This document shows, one piece after another, positions 25,271 through 39,100 of a DNA stretch of 64,000 bases. Made by a program: the position numbers and the translations under genes. Position 1 is the stretch's first letter; the number at the start of each line of letters is the position of its first letter. The DNA lies in contig JAVYIG010000061.1 in the NCBI GenBank assembly GCA_035222895.1, positions 586,501 to 650,500 on the forward strand. Reading direction: 5' to 3'. The notes under the pieces were generated by a model. The model searched no databases. It saw only the letters and a list, made by a program, of their open reading frames with translations, and was not told the origin of the DNA. The DNA comes from Strongylocentrotus droebachiensis. Its lineage: Eukaryota; Echinodermata; Echinoidea; Camarodonta; Strongylocentrotidae.

Positions 25271-27203
25271 AGTTGGGGCCGGGATGGGGGACTGACAGAG
25301 AGCGAAAATGTCGATCGTTTCCCTAAAAATGAAATAAATAAAGACGTAAAATAAAAATGAGGTAAATGAAGAAAGAAAAAAAAAAAGCAATCACAACCCT
25401 TTCAATATTTACTCCTCAATGTCGTTTGGCCAAATATTACACAGTAGAAAATTTTCAGAGTGTATAACCTTAGATCTCCTACCTCCTTGCTCTAACCTTT
25501 GAAAATGTCATTAAAACAGTGCTCCTTAATTTGGGAATTACGACTCCTTTGCATGTTCAACGGACAAACACACCACTAAACGAGGACCGTGCCCGGTTAA
25601 GCGGTTTCGACGACTTGCAAGCATTCAAGCAGGCCCGCGAATGCAGAATTATAAGCAAATGTTAATGATTTACGCGTGTATATCCTTTAAAATTAGCTTA
25701 TAACTCTCGCGCAGGCACTTATGAAACAGCCAAAGACCCTCTACCGACGATGCAAGCAATATGCGGTGTGATTTATGCGTCGCACAAGCGATTGTTTGCG
25801 GGTAAAGTCACGCGTTATGGCTAAAATGTTAAACAAATCAAATTGTTTTCCGTCTGCGTTACTCCGGAAAGGCACGGCGATACCGCTGGGGAGGGAGTCG
25901 CTAGCAATTTGTCACCAGTAATTACCATACTCGAATGTCAGTAGAATAATATACGTCGGGAGATGTATGGGAGGTTTAAATGGGAGGTGTAATAATGACG
26001 AAATCCCATTTGCAGCTACATTTCTCACATTATATTGCGCAAAGATTGATCACTAACGCTAGTATCTTATTTCGTATTAGACAAAAAGAAGAAGCCTATT
26101 TGCAATAACGACTTACATGCTAACATGAAATACGCTCCAATGTGTGTATCGCTAAGGTCCATGTAAATAGTGTTGATATTTTATGAAAACTGTTAGTGTT
26201 ACAAAACGCCCTTTTGTAGGTTCATGTATATTGATACTACACCTGTTGATATGTTGCATACACATCGCACCTTTTAACGTGCAACTTGCATCTATAGACT
26301 AAAAACTCCTTGAATCGTATAATTGGCTTACAGCACAACAACCTAATATCATGTAGCGTTTACACAAAACAGGTACCATGTTTACACCTGGGTGAGGAGC
26401 GGCGAATGGAGATTAATGTCGTAATCGCCAAGAGAAACTGGTGCCATGCAGGCTCCGAACCATCAAGTTTGCGAAAGCGAATAAATCACTATATACCACT
26501 GTACATTCAGTATGATCATGCATGACTTAGAGAAAGGCATATAAGGCATCTTTAAGCTATCGACAATCAATTAATATCATAATCATTGGATTATCAAAAG
26601 ACCATGACCTAAGTAGACAAGGTTTATTAAAGCGAAATCAAAGATATTGATTATGAGAGAGTTTTGCCAACCGAGTTCGAATTGGGCACAGTTTGGCTTC
26701 TACTGTTGGGCAAGTAAAAAACAAAAGAATATACGCCAAGTTGTGACAACTGATTATAGCGAGATACAATATCATACACCCCTCCCTCCCCTCACTGATC
26801 AGCCGTCAGAAGTAAACAACGGCCTCCAGAAGTTCAACAGATCTTTGTAACTATCACCATTTTTAATTGGCACTCATATTTCATGTTCGAAAGGTGACCA
26901 GTGTTTTTCTTCTTCCTTGAAGGAAATATATTTGTGTACATCTGTCTACGACCCGTCTTTAACACTCAATTATGTTTGTGTATTTTTTGTTTTACTCTAA
27001 TACCCGTGTCATTTTGAACATAAACAGACGGACTGACAAATGGAAAAGACAATCATTGTGTCTCATCCGTGACATTTGGTCACTGGTAATTGAGCACCCA
27101 GAGCAATTTATACGACCAATGGCTCTTCCCTGTCACGCTTGAATCAACATGAGTTGAAACATTTATATCGTAGTTATTACAACAGTAGCGGATACCGGGC
27201 GGG

Positions 27204-27206
<3 letters not shown>

Positions 27207-27234
<28 letters not shown>

Positions 27235-27245
27235 GGTGGGGGTGG
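27207..27245 (+). repeat. (GT)n-poly-G tract
   Basis: A GT run followed by an almost pure G run of about 20. A G-quadruplex could form. Confidence 0.9.
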
Positions 27246-29512
27246 AGAGGAAAACATGAAGGCTAACATGTACAATGATAAGGTCAATGTTTAGAGAAAG
27301 AAAAAAAGGGAGAGAACGAGTGATACACATAAATACGGTACCTAAAAGGCTTGTAAGATAAACTAAAAGAAAAAAGAGAAAGAAAAAGCCAGTTTTAAAT
27401 GAGGGGAGGATCTAGAAGTTATTGGCAATGTGATGCTTTTATTTATCATGTTTATGTCTACTATAGCTACTTGTCTGCGATCAGAAACCATGCAATTTTC
27501 GACACGCGACACGACGGCTCTAACTACACCTCATTAACTACAATTTACGACGTTCGGTCAATGATGCATTATCTGTGTAAAAATATTATTTTACCCATTG
27601 CCGTACCAATACCGGGTTGTTATTATAATTATGAATGCGTTACTCAATAAGCAGACGTTGCCAGTCTGGAATACCTGGTAATGTTTATTCAATTATGGAA
27701 TTTATTAAGGACAGTGGTTTATGAAGTCATATTGTTTAATGACACGTCGGAAACCCGACACGCGGAAGAAATATGGGATATATAATTTATCTGGATACCA
27801 AAAGAAAAAAAGTGGGTCGGAGCATTCGTAGGGTTAGGGAGGGGTACATCGCGACGTCCTGGCGGTTTCGCGGTGTAATGCAAGCCTTCACTATGTTTCC
27901 CGACTCTTTCCAATATTTTCGACTCCCAAATGCACGCGGAAAACCTTATGACCATTTTCCCTTTGTCGTCCGCCTTATCTCGGCATTGCGATTCCCCTTT
28001 AGAAAACCATAATGAGGTAACTGTATAGTTCCCTGAAGATAAAAACGAAATAAAATAAAATCTTGGTCACGTCAAGACCGTTCTGATCAAATGAACCAAT
28101 TTAAAATGAGTTTCGGATTTTCGATTGGTCCTTTAGAGGAATCGAATCGCACCTAACTCCTCATGATTTTGGTGGTGTACTATGATTAAGCAGAGGTATT
28201 CGTACAATTTCTGATCGGGGGGGGGGCGTAAGGTTGCAGAACAGTTTGCGTTCCCAAATTCATTAGAAAAATAAACCCACAAACTAAAACTAAAAGGAAA
28301 GTTATTACATTTTCTACATTTGCTAAAGATGGTTCGAAAGATCAATAACTTCACCGACAGAAACGCTTGAAGAAGAGGGGGTGGGGGGAGGGGTCCACTA
28401 GCGACTCCCGTGTAAGTATGCATATTTAATGCAATGGCAGGTGATATATTAATAGACCAAGATTTATGGCTCACTCGCGGCAGGAAGGAAATTAAAGGAT
28501 ACAGACCTTAGAAACGGAGCAGCAGGATAGGAAGACATGTCCAATATGATCCCCAAATATGTTATTTATGAGGAGTCATTTCAAGTGTGTGATGCTGTCT
28601 GCCGCATGTCTGGACACTGGCAATGTATTGGAGGAGACATCAGGGGTGTCGCTCAAAGGAGGGGGTGAGGATTGTCAACCCCCCCCCCATCTCAAATTAA
28701 AGTAATATCAAATCACCCAAGCAAAACTTGTCATGATAAGATTATCATTACACAAATCAATATCAAAATAGTACTCGTGTACTTCATTTTCTATCAAATG
28801 TCTATTTACATAAATACTGAATTGTTAATGAAAAAACAAACGAACACCAAATTATCATTGGATATTAATTCACGGCCAAATATTGTCTGCGGAACGAAAA
28901 GCATGTGTTTAATACAATGTTAAGATTCGTTAATTATAAGCAAAATATTTCAGCTGCACCATTGTTAATCATCGTGAAACCTGTGCTTTTGGTAATTTTT
29001 TCGCATTTAACATTTCACATTTCGTTTTTTTTCTCTTATGCATTAAGAACTAAAATATTAGTGATCTTTACAAGCTTTCATTATCGCTTTAAATTCTCCA
29101 ATATAGGACCGATATTTATTAATTCAAGGGCACAACAAATATACTGGTCTTGGAATGAGTTTCTGCAATGGGATTATCACCCAAACAACCAGTCGAAACC
29201 TCCTTCCATCCATTGATGACATGTTGACCACGTGCACAAAAAAGGTCGTCAGAATTCGATTATAGGCTTTCCAATCAAAATTCTTTCATTCACTTCTAAA
29301 GTTCAAGGATTACTGCGGCATTCATGAAGTCAATCGAATTCGGCATAACTACGTTTCGTTTTACAACAAATCGCATGAAATGATGCCGGTGTTTCAAGGA
29401 AAAGTCGAAGTTTGGTCCGTTGATTCCAATGTCAAATAAAACACCGAAAAAAGAAGTATCGGCTATTTGGAGAAAGAATCCTTATTTTACATTATATAAA
29501 TAACGTCCTTTT

Positions 29513-29632
29513 GGGCCCTGTTTCATACAATTTTAATTAATAACACATGCTACATTTCTTCTCAGCCAATCAGATGCCATGATTTCAGTAGCTTATAACA
29601 GTTATTGTATCAAGTTTTATGAAACAGGGCCC
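29513..29632. mobile_element. Short palindromic MITE (GGGCCCTGTTTCAT ends)
   Basis: Perfect terminal inverted repeat GGGCCCTGTTTCATA at the left and its complement at the right, 120 bp in total. The interior GATTTCAGTAGCTTATAACA is shared with the copy at 23997-24145, which shows a dispersed family. Confidence 0.75.
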
Positions 29633-30079
29633 TGGTTCAAAACAGACGATAATTATGTAGTGCTGGAGACTAATTATTTATTTTTAGGTCTTAAATCGTC
29701 GAAAGGGTAAGTATTATTTTTTGTTTACAAATAGTGAATAGCCCTGCACACATACATTGTAAGTCACACTGCATACAAATATATGGTCCACAATTGTAAA
29801 CAAGGAAATCCTTCTTTAGGAGACTACAAAAAAAACAGGGAATGTGCATCATTATTTTTCCACTTTTACCAGAACTCAGCCTTCTCTTTAACGTAAATAA
29901 GTACGGCGGAGTTGGTTAGAAGAAATGCGAGATGATGGATAATAAAGCTCGATTTCCACCCGAAATAATATGATAATTTGCGGTAACATTTCAACGCGTT
30001 TTATATGAAGGCGGAGAGGGGTTTTCTATTGCGTTCAGTGGTTACTGGTTGCGTTTATTGTTGCTAAGCACCAAAGTTG

Positions 30080-30725
30080 CATAGCAACGTAAATTGGGAT
30101 AACGATCATTATATCAGAGTGCTGGAAAATGTTATAATGGGACCTATAATAATGTGAAACAGTTACTTGTTGGCAGCCTTGCACTTTACTTTGAAGCAAT
30201 TGAGTCCAATGTAACAATCTTGATCATGATAATTGTTGATTGTTGAGGTTGAGCATGCTACAACCTTCTGTACCAGGCGTTTCCCCTATATTTCGTTATG
30301 AAAGATTGTAAAGTAACTGAAATAATATAGATATTAATCAAATAAAATGGCAACAAGTCTAGTGAGCATAGTGCATATTCAGATCTCATATATTGCAAGC
30401 TAACATCAGCAAAGACAATGTGTTTCCCGTTCTTGAGGCTAGATTAATTGCCATTGATAAAAGAAGGTATCATGTTCCATAGCAACGTAAATTGGGATAA
30501 CGATCATTATATCAGAGTGGAAAATGGTGTAATGGACACTATACAAACGTTAAACAGTTACTTGTTGGCAGCCTTGCACTTAACTTTGAAGCGATTGATT
30601 TCAAATATAACAATCCTGATCATGTTGATAGCTGTGCAAGTTACATCCTTCTGTACCAGGCGTACCTCATATATTTCATGATGAATGATTGTAAACTAAG
30701 TGTAATAATATTGACATTGGAATAG
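30080..30725 (+). repeat. Local duplication of a ~400-bp unit
   Basis: ATAGCAACGTAAATTGGGAT at 30081 recurs at 30479. Both are followed by AACGATCATTATATCAGAG, CAGTTACTTGTTGGCAGCC and CTTCTGTACCAGGCGT. The offset is about 398 bp. The segment between (30348-30470) has a third relative at 32481. The duplication lies just upstream of the tRNA-Met gene. Confidence 0.75.
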
Positions 30726-30977
30726 AAGAGATTGCAATTTAGAAGTTCATTACTAACCTATGATCTATCTGTCGCAGTTAGCGAGATCCATGATGTAAGA
30801 ATCTTAAATTGTGAAACATGTGTTTACTTTGTATTTTATTTTCTCCTGTCTTGCTATATTTTGGATACATATAGAGCTTCAAAAACAAAACTATTAAAAT
30901 AATACGAATACAATGTTATACAAACATTGTGGTCAATACAATTAAATATGTAAGCCGACAAATATAGAAACGAAGCA

Positions 30978-31050
30978 GCCTCGTTAGCGCAGTAGGCAGC
31001 GCGTCAGTCTCATAATCTGAAGGTCGTGAGTTCGATCCTCACATGGGGCA
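30978..31050 (+). tRNA. tRNA-Met (CAT), elongator
   Basis: A 73-base cloverleaf with no intron. The acceptor stem GCCTCGT pairs with ATGGGGC, with G-T wobbles at the fourth and sixth pairs, followed by discriminator A. The A box is TAGCGCAGTAGG, the anticodon loop is CTCATAA with anticodon CAT, and the B box is GGTTCGATCC-like (GAGTTCGATCC). It closely resembles vertebrate elongator tRNA-Met, supporting a functional gene rather than a SINE head. A TTTT Pol III terminator follows 10 bases downstream. It lies antisense to the cyclase gene inside its largest intron. Confidence 0.95.
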
Positions 31051-31060
31051 CTGCTCAGTC

Positions 31061-31064
31061 TTTT
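31061..31064 (+). terminator. Pol III terminator of tRNA-Met
   Basis: The first run of four T residues after the tRNA 3' end, at the usual distance for RNA polymerase III termination. Confidence 0.7.
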
Positions 31065-32480
31065 GCACTTTTGGATTTCGTTGGTATTGCCTTCTGTTCC
31101 TGAAGTGATTGTGACAACATAATTTATTCTTGCTAGAAAATAGAGTTTATAACTTCATAGAAAGAACTGTGTAAGATCAATACAGGTCTGAGAAGATGTA
31201 AGCTGTATGTCTATAAGAAGAATTAATCGTATTGTCATATTTACTTAATGAAGAGAGGAAGGCAAACAAAATACATTCCAATTTTAAGGGCAATGCCGTA
31301 TTTTACCGAGGCCGCAGGCAGGGGTTGAAATTACTATAAATGCACAGGGGGGAATTTTTTTGGAGGTGAATAATACAAATAATATATGTTTGCAAGTGCA
31401 AAACTGATAGTCACTGCACGCAAGTTAGGTCACATTGGGATAATAAAAGAGACTTGTCGAGTTCATCATTCCGTCTCAATGTGACTTAACCAAGTGCAGT
31501 CCATATCACCATGGACCTACTACAAATGGACACTGATCGGTACTATAATATATTCATGCACCTGACTCTGTCAAAAGTATCATAATGACATTCCAAACAT
31601 GCTTCTAGGCTTTGATCTCATCACGACCGCCGCCAGTCAGCAATAAAACCCAAACTGTGCCTTGAAGAAATAAACACTATGCCTACGCAAACGAAACTGA
31701 ATCGCTTAAAATCACGGAAATGCATGTGCAGTTGTGGAGTACAATATTATTGACGTATATGAAGTTTGAATAGGAAATTAGTTTACAAGAAAAATCTGAA
31801 AATGTTGCTGTAACACAATGATTTTAAACTTTCATTTTAAAACTTATCCTATCCATTTCCGAGGTAATAGGACAGTAAAGATTATGTATTTTTCAAAGTT
31901 TGGGGGTCCAGATGTATGTCCACCGGTGTCCACTTCTTTAATAATCAATCTGATATCACACAAATTGTCATAATTTGGGGTTCACTGCTCTTCTAACTGG
32001 TCTTAAGTCACGATACTTTTCCTGGCCCAGCGAAAAGAATCTGGAGAAATGTAAAAGGTTCTTTTGTCTGTGATGGTGCGTGATTACATAATCGACATTA
32101 TCGCTTCAAGTGAATGTCCTAATCAACATACACATGGTCAGGTGGCGGTGGTCATGATGTGATCGAAGAAAGACTCTCATTATTAGTACATCATGATATC
32201 ACTAATGCACTATTATTAGTTTTGTAAGATGGGTCTACAATATGAGTATAAAGTCAACACAATTACAGTTGTTAACACCAAAATGCACTCCCCGTGCAAT
32301 TGGTAAACTTGAATGCACGCACACGTGATCTTTGTCGACGCTTTTCATTGGCTTACATACTTGAACCCATTTTTAAAACATGTTTGTTATGTTAAAGAAC
32401 GAAATTCATGCATTACAATTTAGGGTATTTCCTATTACTTGCTTTCGCGTCCGATTCGCGGAGCTAAGACAATGCACAAC

Positions 32481-32612
32481 AAATGGAACAATCCTAATGA
32501 GCATAGTGCATATTCAGATCTCATCTGTTGCAATTTAACACAAACAAAGACAAGTTGTTTCCCATTTTTTTGAGGCTAGACATATTGTCATTGATAAAAG
32601 AGGTTATTAACT
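32481..32612 (+). repeat. Dispersed copy of the 30.3-kb repeat
   Basis: GAGCATAGTGCATATTCAGA at 32499 and TTGAGGCTAGA...CATTGATAAAAGA match 30365-30465. It is a separate copy about 2.1 kb downstream, on the far side of the tRNA gene. Confidence 0.7.
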
Positions 32613-33074
32613 TCAAACGGAAACCTGAAATAAGAGACTTGTTACTTCAAAAGTCCTCGAAGAACAGTTAAACGTCGATCACAGTCTGCAGGAACAGACT
32701 CTATTTTGGCACTTAAGTACAATTCCACAAAGCCCTGTGACAAACCTAACGTGTCAGCCTCTGACTGTGCCAGGAGCAGCTATATCAAAGGGCTTATGGA
32801 ATGCATCAACCGTGAAGTCCACATAGTGTTATAGTTTTGTTACCTATCCATCCTATTTCGGTTGACCAGGGTCTGTGTCTGTAAACCAAACAACATAGGC
32901 CACCAAGGAAAAACATCGACAATACCTCACCTTTTTTTTAATCATGCTTATCAAAATGATGGGATAAAAGATGAACACGACATTGACGGAGTATGATAGT
33001 GACCTTGACGGTCATGTGTTGTTGTTTGATCTTGTTATGGATGTTGTTACTGTTGTGTTCGAACATGCTTATCA

Positions 33075-33735
33075 TCTATCTATCTATCTTTCAGGCTATA
33101 GTTCATCCAGACGTTGGACATAGCCCTCCTCATGAAATTTCCATTCTCTTCTGTCTCTAGCTGTCCTAGTCCAAGCGGCCGTTCCCATGTATGACGTTAG
33201 GTCATCTCTCCATCTTTTCTTCTGCCTTCCTCTTCTTCTCTTTCCCATCCTTGGTTGCCATTATGTTAAACGATTTGTCCATCTATTGTCCTGAAGTCTT
33301 GCTACATGCCCAGCCCATCTCCACTTTGATTCTCTGACTTTCTCCATGATGTCTTTAACCTTTGTTTTCTGGTGTATGACTTTGTGGTTGATTTTTTTCT
33401 CGCAGAGATAAATGCGACATCTTTCTCTCCATAGCTCGTTGAGTAGTCACAAGCTTCTGTTCTAGATCCTTTGTCAAGGACCATGTTTCTGATCCATATG
33501 TCATGTTAGATTGCATTGGTTGAACATTCTTCTTCTTAGTGACATGGGTATGTTTTTATCGGTCAACATGTCTTTGTATCTTCCAAAGTTCATCCATCCT
33601 GCTTTTACTCTCATCATAACTTCTTCTTTTGTGGTGTCCTCCATTTTCAAAGTTTGTCCCAGATACTTGTAACTGCTCACTCTCTCTAACGTTCGACCTT
33701 CTATCTCGATGCTTATCATCAGTGTCTTTTAAAGA
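33075..33735 (-). pseudogene. RTE-like LINE, decayed 3' fragment of reverse transcriptase ORF
   Basis: Only the C-terminal end of a non-LTR retrotransposon ORF2 remains. On the minus strand the pieces read SSYKYLGQTLKMEDTT, MTYGSETWSL, KWRWAGHVARLQDNRW, KKRWRDDLTSYMG and ARDRREWKFHEEGYVQ in order. These are the hallmark tail motifs (YKYLG, W-GHVAR, W-DD, DR-W) of invertebrate RTE-like/craniofacial-development-protein-2-like reverse transcriptases. The copy is 5'-truncated. It carries at least two frameshifts and one in-frame TAA after TNRLT, so it is dead. The 3' end abuts a short (GATA)n run (33075-33092), a typical kind of simple-repeat tail. Confidence 0.85.
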
Positions 33736-34511
33736 AAAAGTTGAGTTTAGGTATTTCTTCCAAGTATACAGGTGTACATACATACACATATATACCCGCC
33801 AACAATAAATAATGATGTTTCGTACTTTCTTCCGGTACGCCCCCCCCCCTATTCAAAATGTCCTAAAAGCTCCAATGGATACACAAACACACCCGCACAC
33901 AAACAGACGCTATGAATTTTCCACTTATCTTTACACGTGTTGTGATCATAAGGATCCAGACACTTTCCTAATGATCTGTGGTGGTGATAGGGATGTTCAC
34001 AAGACGGCGGTGCCTTTTTTACAACTGTCTACAAGAGCGGAGTGCATCAACGGGGTCTTAAAAGCCAGAATGTGTGCAGAACTCTTTTTTTTTTGTTTAA
34101 CAAGACGGTTGAGTACTAACATACTCGGGAACATTTTCCAAATGTTCAAGTTTCCTCATTGTTAAGAGGTACTTTAAACAGCCGTATTGGCGGGTGACCG
34201 TATATGTGTATAAGGTCTCTGCACTCTAGGCTTTGAATAAGAAATGTCTTTGAAAGTCAATCACGATGACATGTGAACGTTCCCATGGGCGTAGCTCTGA
34301 GAGGGCCTTGGGGTCGAGCTACCCCACTAAGATTTTATTTTATTTTTCATGAATTTGTATGCTTAAGTTTGTCTGTTTGTTTTGCCCGTCCTCTCCTAAT
34401 AGACATGTGTACATTAATGTATTTCAAATCAATATCCATGTTTTTGTTGTTCTCTTGAACCCCCGTGTAACCAGCCATTTAATTCACATGCTTTTAATAA
34501 TAGCACCTCTA

Positions 34512-34886
34512 TTAAAGGTAAAGACCAGTAATGGTCATGCGATTGCATTGTGAAAGAAACGTTGTGGAATCGATCAGAAAAGGTTGATCATCTAGCATCT
34601 AGCATCTGCAAGGTTCTGGAATCATCAAAATGATAAGAAATTTGGCCCATTCTTCGTAAAGTTACAAGCACTATACACAGAAAGATGTATATGGGACTAC
34701 CCTATATCTCTCACACGACCATGAGAGAAACAAATTTACCAAATATATGAATTAGTAAGCGGTTTCCAGGCAAATTTGTTATCATCATGTATTAGTCAAA
34801 ACATATTCTTTCACATGATTGGTAATGAGAGCTTCCATTTCATTTTTTGAAATTGGGGCGTTACCAATACTGGTCTTTACCTTTAA
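34512..34886 (-). mobile_element. TTAA-flanked MITE, family 1, copy D, reverse orientation
   Basis: TTAA at 34512-34515 and 34883-34886, with termini AGGTAAAGACCAGTA and its complement TACTGGTCTTTACCT. The left two-thirds is the reverse complement of the right part of copies A and B (GGTTGATCATCTAG, CATCAAAATGATAAGAAAT, GATGTATATGGGACTA). The termini are diverged from those of A-C, suggesting a sister subfamily. Confidence 0.7.
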
Positions 34887-35429
34887 TGAAATCCACTGTG
34901 CATACATTGAGTATTGCTATGTCGGGTAACTCTCTGGCAGGCTTTTATATACAGTTGTCAACATTATTATACACGTATATTCACCGAATCTTAAAGATTT
35001 AAACTTGTTTTGAAGTTGTTTTGTTGTTGTTGTTGGAAAAGATTTGGCATTGACGACGATTTATAAAGCTAACACCCCCTCCAATAAAACAAAAGGGTCT
35101 ATCGATGCCCCTAAAGTACACAGTACAGTATGGACGGAATCACTCAAGTGAACATCCCCGCATAATATAAGGGTGTGATACCTGATTGATCTCATACATA
35201 ATTCAAAGAAGGAAAGGAACTTTTGAGGTTAAAGGTTTGGGTTCTGTGAATGATTAAACATAGTTCAATGTTTACAGTTATATCCCAACTTTTGCATTTC
35301 TATTTGTGGAAAAAACAAAACGTAAAGAAGCAGGAAGGAAAGACAACACTGCATCAGCAACTGTCCGTAACGTAAGAGGAATCGCTCCATCTGAAATGCA
35401 ATTACATCCAGTTTCTCTTTTTTAACAGA

Positions 35430-35480
35430 GCAAGGTAAAATATAAAGCAAGGTAAAATATAAAGCAAAGTAAAATATAAA
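35430..35480 (+). repeat. Three tandem copies of a 17-mer
   Basis: GCAAGGTAAAATATAAA occurs three times head to tail; the third copy has GCAAAGT. Confidence 0.9.
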
Positions 35481-36261
35481 ATTGGCAGGACAAATAATCT
35501 ATAACTCTGGTAAAGTTTGAATTAAATCAAAATATTATATCACTAGGAACAAAAGTTTATGAAACTAATTCATGTGAATGTTTTATTTTGTCTCCTTAAG
35601 TATTCCACCGTACGTCCGGAATTGAAAGTTTGAAAGTTTGGATATGAGTTATAACTGCGTGATGTATCATTTGGAACAAACCTGTATGAACCTAGCTAAC
35701 AATATTGCTATTATTTTCTTCTAAGTCATTCACCCGAAGTCTGGAATTGGAATTCAAAGTTTAGAAATATTTATATATAGGTATTATGTTGAAACACAAG
35801 TATACTTTGATACAGGCTCTTACATGAGCAACACTGACAGAATGGACACATATACAAATTAGACACGGCTGCCTAACAAGCGGTACAGTTATTTATGATG
35901 AGGAAGCAACTAATGCACATTAAGGAACATAAAGAAATATTATATTTCCTTGTAGCACGTATTATATGTACCATATTTAATGGAGGGACTGATAGGTAGA
36001 GAGCCTTAAGTACACCCTAGAGGGCGGTAGAGTGATTTAAAGTGACGTCAATATTTCAACCACGAACTAATCAGGCGTATCGATGTTACACGAGGGAGTA
36101 TTGTTAAATGCATGTAGCATGGCAAGCTGACGGATCTACGTGAGCTTCTAGGGCGTCGAGGCCGTCAAGGGGGCACGATAGGGGTTTTATCGTGAACAAA
36201 AACTTAACTCTTTCCCAGCCGTGCAAATAAACTTCCTCCACCACAATGAAATTATAAAATA

Positions 36262-36490
36262 ATAATAATATAATAACGTTTTGTTTACCCAGGGTAGAAA
36301 CTGCTCTTCCAGCGAGCCCTACATAAAACAATATGTAACTACTACCCCCTACAATCTTATCTGCTGAAGGCCTAGCTAGAAGGCATAAGGTCCCATTGTT
36401 ATAAGTCTTTGGTATGATTCGGCCGGAGTTCGAACCCATGACCTCCCGTTCATGAGGCAGGCGCTCTAACCATTGAGCCACCATGCCCGG
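36262..36490 (-). repeat. tRNA-derived SINE, minus strand
   Basis: On the minus strand the head reads GGTGGCTCAATGGTTAGAGC (A box) and GGGTTCGAACTCC (B box), followed by a body with CCTTCTAGCTAGGCCTTC and GTAGGGCTCG, and a (TTA)n-rich tail at 36262-36275. Its conceptual translation gives the peptide MVAQWLERLPHERE, which is an artefact of translating the tRNA-like head and not a gene. Confidence 0.8.
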
Positions 36491-39100
36491 TATGGAATTA
36501 TGATTGGCTAGATATCCAAAAGGCTTCAATACTAAAAAAAAATGTTTCCAGTTGAAGATTAATTTATTATGTCATTCTGGACAAGTGTGAACGTCCCCCC
36601 ATTCCATGCAGTTACAGTTCATAGCGCTATACGAGTCCTCCTTTCGTTCGCGTGTTGAGACCCCAGGGGAAATTTCAGACAGTGGCCCTGGCCATGGACC
36701 AAGTGTGCGAAGGTTTTCTGCTTCACGCACTTCGAGGTTGAGAAGGACGGGGTTTCGAGGCCCTTGGGAAAATCTTCTAGTGCCTCTACCGAAGCCGACT
36801 CAAATGTCCCCACGCCAGGAGCTGGGTTGATAAATGCGATATGGGAATATTGCTTGCAGTGCGTGATCCAGTTCCGATTTGTACTTACATAAATTAATAT
36901 GGCAAATATGGGAAATACCTTAGATAAACCAATATTAGGTTCATGGATGAGCTATGCAAATCTATGCTGCACGCTATCTTATAGGTAGAAGTGCAGATGG
37001 ATCCAGCCTTCGCTTTGATTTATACTGGTATTAAATTTAGTTATTTAAAAGACGGAGTACCGATTGCACTTCATATTAGAAAGTTACAAAAGGCACGAAA
37101 TAAATTTAGGTGAAAGCCAGATTTTCCAAGCGAGCGTGTTTTGATTGGGAAATAGATATTGATCTTGAATTGATTGTATAAATAAATCACAACAAGCCTT
37201 CTGTAAGAAGAAGAGTTTATTATGTGTAATAAGTGCAAATTCAATTATTTATATTAGCGAAGCCGTGTTCTGTTGGAAAAGTAGGACATTGAGTCTAACT
37301 AGTTAATCTATTTTCCTGTTCCGTGACCACATGCAGACGTCATAAATGTTCTGGTGTATTCTCCAGCGTCCACTCCTGACATTTTGCGGGATACTCCTTT
37401 TTTTTTAAGACACCATACAATCAAGAATAAATTGAAACGAGACCCGGATGGTATTCAATTATTGGCCGGTCAGCATGGCATAAATAACAATGACCCCGAA
37501 CTGATACGAGATCTGTTTTGACAATTTGTATGTCTGCGAGCCCCGTCTCCATTTCTATGTCACTGCTCCCGTTCCCCTCAAACTTATCTCATTTCCTAGT
37601 TCATTTCTGCTGGCGACGAGCGTGGGGAAACGAAAGAGAAATGGTTCAGATGGGAGTGCTAGCATCAGACAGGCTACGGTTCGATCTATATTCCTTTATT
37701 TGACTTAGCAGCCCAATTTCAGTCGAACTATTATTTGCTTTCAAAGCAAGCAGAGAACTTTACCAAACAGACACGAAAAGGAAAGTGATTTATTCCAAAT
37801 ATCAAGATGAGAACATATATGAAGAAAACATGATGAAAATACATCAAAGATAAATGCAAACTTATAAAAACATAGCCGATTTGTAAAGTGTATTTATGGT
37901 TTTCCATAAGTCATCAAAAACCTCAAATAGACATTCCCGATCTGGCTCAGTTTTTAAAGAAATATCATTGTCCGATATGTGTTTTCTGATTTGAAAAAAA
38001 GGATATTCTTAATTTCTTACGTCATTCCTGGTGGCGACAAGCTATTCTTGGACCTGCCTTTAACTATTTACATCTGGGAGGCTTCTCGGAGCTCGTCGGT
38101 ACCACAAATGAGGCTCTTCGAATTAGTTGTAGTACGTTGACATCTACTGTAGATCTCAGTGTGTATCATCCAGCCGTGGTATGAAGCTGGGAGCTAATTT
38201 CGCCACAATTCACAAGGGGAGAATAGGTAATAATAACTGGAAGGAATTCATGCATGGTTTAAAACGCGACGAAGCATTCAACCACCTGGTGTGTATATGA
38301 AACCTTAATTGCATTTATTTGCGTTTTACTGCTCAGGAATTCATCTGTGAAATGTAAAATTGCGCCTTTATTCACATTGTACCATATCCAGTTATTTCTT
38401 ATAGAAGCAATAGTGCACAGCAAATAGGGAAAGAAAAATAAACCACAAATTGTACCGTTATTGCATGGACAATAATAAATTGCTTTCCGCTCTGTTCACC
38501 ATTTCAGCGGAAGGCCGGGTTGTTTATGTGTGAGAAAATGTAAACCTTTGCATAATTTTACAAAGGTAGGGGGCACAGTAGGGATTCTCCTTCCCATTTG
38601 TACAATCCAGGGCGAATAAACGAAGGGAGGGGGCAGTACCCTAGAGCTGCAACCATAACCATTTGATGAAGGTGAATTGATAGTTTTTCAACATTTGAAA
38701 TATTTAATTTCTGGTGAGCACTTACCCCCCCCCCCCCCATTATGACGTTGGTGTGCCCTTGTCAGCACTAGTATATCTCCCCTTGTGTACTTAATACTGG
38801 CTACGCCATGGGTTAGCTGCAATTACCCGAACTCCCCTGATATAAGTCGGGTTATCTGGGTTTATAGCCCTTCAGAGCAATCCGTCACCCGATCATTACA
38901 GTGTCATGATGTTGTCCACGCAGACACCCATATAACTTCACACATGAACCATGTTCAAGGGTGGATCCAAGAATGCTTTAGAAGGAGGAATGGGCAATTC
39001 AGATAATCACAACCATAATCAAGTTAGTAAGAACATCTAAAGAAAACGCGACAATATCAATACCCTATCGTATTCTATTGACTAGTTTAAGATCACGTTA

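Noticed and set aside
36104-36529. 141-codon minus-strand frame starting near MVAQWLERLPHERE
   Set aside because: The peptide is the conceptual translation of a tRNA-derived SINE head; the rest runs into the SINE body and tail.
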